From NCBI RefSeq assembly GCF_002994045.1, contig NZ_MQUC01000003.1:1774501-1838500 (forward strand): a stretch of DNA of 64,000 bases. The letters run 5' to 3'. Source of the DNA: Nonlabens agnitus (GTDB taxonomy: Bacteria; Bacteroidota; Bacteroidia; Flavobacteriales; Flavobacteriaceae). The notes beneath the pieces were generated by a model. The model saw only the letters and a list, made by a program, of their open reading frames with translations. It ran no database searches and was not told the origin of the DNA. Numbering within the stretch: position 1 is the first letter of the stretch; each line of letters starts with the position of its first letter. A program made the position numbers and the translations under genes. Shown one piece after another: positions 60,274 to 64,000 of the stretch.

Positions 60274-62679
60274 TTATTTCTTACCTACCACATGGAACTC
60301 ACTAAATTCCTTGTTGACAAGCATGGTCTGTGTTTTGCGATCGTATTGTAGATCCTCCAGCGGAATGCGAACATTGTCCACCTCTACATAATCAATCTCA
60401 AACGGCATACCTATGAAATTGAAACGTAGCGTTTCATATTCTGTAGTATACTTGCCATCTTTAAATTGAGATATGGTCATTTGATCCTTAGTTCCTTTAA
60501 ATCTCAAATTACGCAAGCTAAAACGGCCCTTCTTATAATCATAACCGTCTGAGGCGTCCTCGTAAACCACAGATTTATCAGATCCTAGTGTATAGTAAAC
60601 ATCAAGAGTAAGAAATTCGATTTTGCTCTCACCTACATATTGCATGACTGGATATCTAGGTATTATGGATCCTGCTTTTACAAACAATGGGATGCTATCA
60701 ATATCGGCATCTACCCATTCTTCCTTACCACCTGTAATGGTCTCACGAGACCAGAAGTTGTACCATTCACCTTTAGGGATATACATGCGGCGGCCCTTGG
60801 CATTAGGTTCCAGAACAGGACAAACCAACATCTTATCACCAAAAATGAATTCGTCATTTCTATAGTGTGTTTGTGGATCTTCTTGATCATAAAGCACGAG
60901 TGACTTCAACATAGGTGTGCCTTCTTCGGCATATTGCCAGAAGGTTGTGTATAGATACGGTAACAACTTATATCTAAGCTCGATAAAATTGCGGGTGATG
61001 TCTGTGATGTTTTCATCAAACGTCCATGGTTCTTGATCGCCATGATCACCACTGGAATGCACCCTACAAAATGGATGAAATATCCCTAGCGCGATCCATC
61101 TGGCAAACAATTCACCTGTAGGTTGCTCTGCAAAACCACCAATGTCAGATCCTGCAAACGACATTCCTGACAATGCCATACGCTGCGCCTGGATATTTGC
61201 AATACTCAAATGTTCCCAAGTAGCAACATTATCACCAAACCAGCTTGAAGTATAGCGCTGTGTGCCAGAATAAGCTGATCTTGTGATGACGAAAGGTCGT
61301 TTGGGATAAATGAATTTCTTGACACCTTCATAGGTGGCTTTAGCCATTTGGGCACCATAGATATTATGCGCCTTTCTGTGAGAACATGGATGTCCATCAA
61401 AGTCATGACGCACATCGTCTGGAAACGTTTTGTTGGGAACCTCCATAACGGCTGGCTCATTCATGTCGTTCCAGATTCCTGCTAGCCCATTGTCTGCAAT
61501 AAGTCCTTTAAACAACCCAGCCCACCACTCTCTCACTTCTGGATTTGTATAATCTGGGAAATAACACTCACCAGGCCATACTTTTCCTTTCATGTATGGA
61601 CCATCTGCTCTTTTACAGAAGTAGTCCTTCTCCATGGCCTCTCGATAGACGCTGTAATCTGGATCAACCTTGATACCTGGATCGATAATGGCAATGGTTT
61701 TAAAACCATCTTCACGTAGATCGCTAATCATTTGAGTAGGATTAGGGAACTTCTCGTTATCCCATGTAAAACAACGGAATCCATCCATATAATCGATGTC
61801 TAGATAAATAGCATCACAAGGAATTTTTAAATCCCTAAACCTTTGAGCCACCTCACGTACGTTACTTTCTGGATAATAACTCCATTTACACTGGTGAAAA
61901 CCTAATGCCCACAATGGTGGCAATTCTGGTTTACCGGTCAAATCTGTATAACCGCTCACGACGCTGTTTGCATCTGGACCATAGATAAAATAGTAATCCA
62001 TCACACCACCTTGCGCCCAGAAACTGGTCACATGGTGACGCTCTTGAGCAAAGTCAAAGTAGGATCTGAAGGTGTTGTCAAAAAAGATCCCGTAAGACAT
62101 CTTGTTGTGAAGCCCTAGGTAGAAAGGTACATTCTTATATAAAGGATCGGTTTGTTTTCCAAATGCGTATTGATCTGTACCCCAAAGTTCAAATCTCTTA
62201 CCGCGCATATTATTGTCGGCTGGCTTGTCGCCTAGCCCATAATAACTCTCTGCAGGTTGCGCCTTCTTGGACATTTTGACAACCTCGCCACCATACTCAT
62301 AGCTTTCTTCATAATGAAAGCCTAGTTCATCCTCACAAATGATTTTTCCATCAATGTCAAAGATGCGGCTGCGCAGATCGATTTTGGCAATCTGGCAAAT
62401 GATCTTAGAAGTGGTAATTTCATAATAAGCCTCTTCTTCTGTGACTTTTAATTTGTTGTATCCTCTATTTCCATCGTCATCAATGGCATAGGAAAAATCT
62501 TCTTCCATCTTGCCGCCTGTACCATATTTAAACCTCAGGACGCTGTCTCTCAAAACCTGTACTTGAAGGATGACACCGTTGTTAGAGTTGAAAATCAATG
62601 TATCCACCACATGAGTGAAGCTGATAATCATCCCGGGAAAGACATTACCAGATTTATGTAATTCTGTATTTGTAATCAT
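60274..62679 (-). CDS. GH31 alpha-glucosidase
   Basis: 801 aa, no signal peptide. The N-terminal galactose-mutarotase-like domain precedes the barrel. Motifs: LPPLWALGFHQCKWSYYPES, AIYLDIDYMDGFRCFTWD, the nucleophile in GIWNDMNEPAVME, the acid/base in SSWFGDNVATWEHL, and FAGSDIGGF with HPFCRVHSS. It hydrolyses terminal alpha-1,4 or alpha-1,6 glucose links and would use imported oligosaccharides. No SusC/D partner or regulator is adjacent, so it is probably cytoplasmic maltose/glycogen-type metabolism. Confidence 0.93.
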   Translation of the reverse strand: MITNTELHKSGNVFPGMIISFTHVVDTLIFNSNNGVILQVQVLRDSVLRFKYGTGGKMEEDFSYAIDDDGNRGYNKLKVTEEEAYYEITTSKIICQIAKIDLRSRIFDIDGKIICEDELGFHYEESYEYGGEVVKMSKKAQPAESYYGLGDKPADNNMRGKRFELWGTDQYAFGKQTDPLYKNVPFYLGLHNKMSYGIFFDNTFRSYFDFAQERHHVTSFWAQGGVMDYYFIYGPDANSVVSGYTDLTGKPELPPLWALGFHQCKWSYYPESNVREVAQRFRDLKIPCDAIYLDIDYMDGFRCFTWDNEKFPNPTQMISDLREDGFKTIAIIDPGIKVDPDYSVYREAMEKDYFCKRADGPYMKGKVWPGECYFPDYTNPEVREWWAGLFKGLIADNGLAGIWNDMNEPAVMEVPNKTFPDDVRHDFDGHPCSHRKAHNIYGAQMAKATYEGVKKFIYPKRPFVITRSAYSGTQRYTSSWFGDNVATWEHLSIANIQAQRMALSGMSFAGSDIGGFAEQPTGELFARWIALGIFHPFCRVHSSGDHGDQEPWTFDENITDITRNFIELRYKLLPYLYTTFWQYAEEGTPMLKSLVLYDQEDPQTHYRNDEFIFGDKMLVCPVLEPNAKGRRMYIPKGEWYNFWSRETITGGKEEWVDADIDSIPLFVKAGSIIPRYPVMQYVGESKIEFLTLDVYYTLGSDKSVVYEDASDGYDYKKGRFSLRNLRFKGTKDQMTISQFKDGKYTTEYETLRFNFIGMPFEIDYVEVDNVRIPLEDLQYDRKTQTMLVNKEFSEFHVVGKK

Positions 62680-62814
62680 AAAATGATGTTGTTCAAATTT
62701 CTTAAAGCACTAGTATGTACCGTACAAACGTGGGAAAGTATAAAAAAACCATTGGAATTTCACGCATAAATACGTTTAGTTACGCAACCGTTTTCTTCAA
62801 GATGGAGAAGATAT

Positions 62815-62830
62815 CGCTTTCGCGAAAGCG
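62815..62830. repeat. Iterated palindrome upstream of the GH31 gene
   Basis: Perfect 16-bp copy (with flanking TATCGC...GCGAAA) 136 bp upstream of the GH31 start. Confidence 0.9.
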
Positions 62831-62977
62831 AAATTATTACAGTCCATATCATGTAAAAGTGAACTAGTGAAGAAATGGCGATCAGGACTTCCATTTTTTG
62901 CCAATCCTGCATTTTTTCAAAGCTTGGAAAGAAAGATTCCTACTAAAAAAGAGCGCAAATTATAGCGTAGGTGTTTC

Positions 62978-63011
62978 ATAAAAAAAGCCCGTTAATTAAA
63001 CGGGCTTTCGT
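62978..63011 (-). terminator. Terminator of the DUF4136 gene
   Basis: Minus strand AAAGCCCGTTTAATTAACGG-GCTTTTTTT, 18 bp after the DUF4136 stop. Confidence 0.9.
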
Positions 63012-63028
63012 TCTATTTAGATTTCTAT

Positions 63029-63619
63029 CTATTTCAATAATGGGTATTCCTCAAAAATCGCGTTGACCAGACTGGTCATAGCAGCAGTGTCGCCACTGTT
63101 GTAGATACTGGTACTGCTTATTCCTTTCCACACCGTTTCACGTGACTCACGATCCACCAATTGAATGATCAATGTACCATCCTTATAATTATAGGTATCT
63201 GTATCGTACCCAACTACGGTTGGAAATGTGTTGTAACCATTGTAGTAGTAATTGTTGTAATAAGAATTGACTCTTAATCCTGGTCTATTATAGTATCCAT
63301 ATCGAGCATATACTGGATCTGTGGTTGTCTCTGTAGTTTCATCAACTTTAGTACTTACCAGTACCAACAAATCTGGTTTGGTTCTGTCTAATTCGTACCC
63401 AGCATCCATCATTCTATCGTTGATTTGCTGAATTACCAGTGTGTTCACATCATCATTCATAGCCATATCTGGCATCTCAATGGCAGAGTTAGGCAAATAG
63501 GAAAAGCTCTGATATTTTTTCAGGCTGTCGTCAGTGGGCTTGGTTGTATTAACCGCAGGACCACAGCTATAAATAAGAGCCACGGTAAGTATAAAAAATA
63601 AAGGTTTTAAAATTTTCAT
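63029..63619 (-). CDS. DUF4136 lipoprotein
   Basis: About 196 aa from the ATG at 63619. The lipobox ALIYSC gives the acylated Cys, followed by GPAVNTTKPTDDSLKKYQSF, as in DUF4136 (YQSFAW-like). It has TLVIQQINDRMMDAGYELD and PDLLVLVSTKVDET, then a Tyr/Asn-rich stretch (RVNSYYNNYYYNGYNTFP) and IQLVDRESRETVWKGISS. It resides in an envelope lipoprotein family of unknown function. The in-frame extension to 63634 would start with TTG. Confidence 0.88.
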   Translation of the reverse strand: MKILKPLFFILTVALIYSCGPAVNTTKPTDDSLKKYQSFSYLPNSAIEMPDMAMNDDVNTLVIQQINDRMMDAGYELDRTKPDLLVLVSTKVDETTETTTDPVYARYGYYNRPGLRVNSYYNNYYYNGYNTFPTVVGYDTDTYNYKDGTLIIQLVDRESRETVWKGISSTSIYNSGDTAAMTSLVNAIFEEYPLLK

Positions 63620-63868
63620 AGTTTTTATTTTCAAGATACGACTGCACTGCAGCGACTTGTCCTACAAAAAGCCTAATTGATCTTATATTAACAACTCTCT
63701 CTATCACAGAATAAATTCCTCACCTGCCTGTTTCATTTTCTGTTTCAAATGTCAGATTGCTTTATAAAATCCAAATTGTTAAGAGTCTCTTTATTAACAA
63801 GCATATAGGAACCCAAGCCTGAAACTTAAATTAAGTTTGAACTCCTTAATTAATTTAAAACCCTAAAA

Positions 63869-64000
63869 ATGAAGAAACTAATTTATTCCCTGATGTTGGT
63901 TGCGATGACAACGACATTATTTTCTTGTAGCGACGACAATGACAGCACACAACCAGCTAGAGTTAACATTAAACTTGTGGATGCGCCTGGTGATTATGAT
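63869..64000 (+). CDS. DUF4382-type lipoprotein (partial, cut by window)
   Basis: 44 codons to the window end: MKKLIYSLMLVAMTTTLFSC is a lipoprotein signal with the acylated Cys, then SDDNDSTQPARVNIKLVDAP-GDYD. The phrase V-x-L-x-DAPGDYD is the start of DUF4382, a beta-sandwich domain of Bacteroidota surface lipoproteins. The rest is outside the window. About 230 bp of A+T-rich sequence separate it from the divergent DUF4136 gene. Confidence 0.75.
   Translation, partial: MKKLIYSLMLVAMTTTLFSCSDDNDSTQPARVNIKLVDAPGDYD

Larger units (their letters stand above)
62680..63028. other. Intergenic region between GH31 and DUF4136 genes
   Basis: 349 bp. It contains one perfect iterated palindrome (62815-62830) and the terminator of the DUF4136 gene (62978-63011). 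I see no further gene or clear promoter box; a weak TTG...ATTTG pair may drive GH31. Confidence 0.6.

Noticed and set aside
996..62830. The iterated palindrome as transcription terminators
   Set aside because: Most copies lie inside genes and none has an adjoining T-run; true terminators in the window look different.
1..64000. CRISPR array, tRNA or rRNA genes
   Set aside because: No regularly spaced direct repeats and no T-arm-like or rRNA sequence were found on reading; a tRNA scan could not be run.

Overview
The window looks like a chromosomal segment of a marine-type Flavobacteriaceae bacterium. The evidence is a secreted protein with a Por/type IX secretion C-terminal domain, a TonB-dependent receptor with a carboxypeptidase-D-like leader domain, several Bacteroidota-specific families (DUF6452, DUF6048, DUF5606, DUF2752, CCC-motif membrane protein, DUF4136, DUF4382), a TTG-N19-TAnnTTTG promoter, and very little Shine-Dalgarno sequence. 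The 16-bp palindrome CGCTTTCGCGAAAGCG occurs in 20 perfect and 4 degenerate copies. Nonlabens- or Dokdonia-like relatives are my guess; I cannot test it here.

Layout. 1-14.1 kb is a phenylacetate (paa) catabolic region, all on the minus strand: paaE-A-B-C-D-G-H-I-J plus a separate paaZ that runs off the left edge. Three tandem secreted beta-sandwich genes on the plus strand separate paaZ from the rest. A 7+2+7 palindrome (ACTAACA-N2-TGTTAGT) lies upstream of both paaZ and paaE and is probably the operator of a PaaR-like repressor not present here. 14.3-20 kb holds a small membrane protein, HMG-CoA lyase, and a divergent trehalose pair (OtsA-OtsB fusion and GH15 enzyme). 20-29 kb has a MazF-type toxin-antitoxin pair, LysE exporter, pyrD, lpd, TM2 protein, aroQ, an outer-membrane barrel, xerD and an aldo/keto reductase. 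29-31.4 kb is the zapB-like/zapA/6S RNA/rny unit. 31.5-48.6 kb carries envelope and housekeeping genes (M23 peptidase, TonB receptor, cysteine desulfurase, Smr protein, T9SS cargo, rocD, rlmD operon, def, ruvX). 48.6-57 kb starts with dapD, then a small surface-polysaccharide cluster (ATP-grasp, Stealth, three glycosyltransferases, Kdo-kinase-like protein), then tsaC-like and cca. 57-64 kb has pepT, a cytosine-deaminase-like amidohydrolase, a GH31 alpha-glucosidase and lipoproteins.

The most unusual structure is in the paa operon. Three intergenic gaps (paaI/paaJ, paaG/paaH, paaB/paaC) each contain one gene of the four-helix-bundle S23/23S-rRNA-intervening-sequence family. Each gene is bracketed by its own pair of inverted, internally repetitive arms. 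The arm motif differs between the three elements, but the architecture and placement are the same: the arm at the downstream end abuts or overlaps the start codon of the next paa gene. In paaH the arm has become the N-terminal coding sequence. They look like intervening-sequence (IVS) elements living in an mRNA operon instead of in rRNA. Other repeat events are an in-frame repeat insertion in pyrD, two MITE-like elements flanking pyrD-lpd, and the iterated palindrome inside 15 coding regions.

No tRNA, rRNA, CRISPR array, transposase or prophage was seen. All functional calls are from reading motifs by eye; no database was searched.
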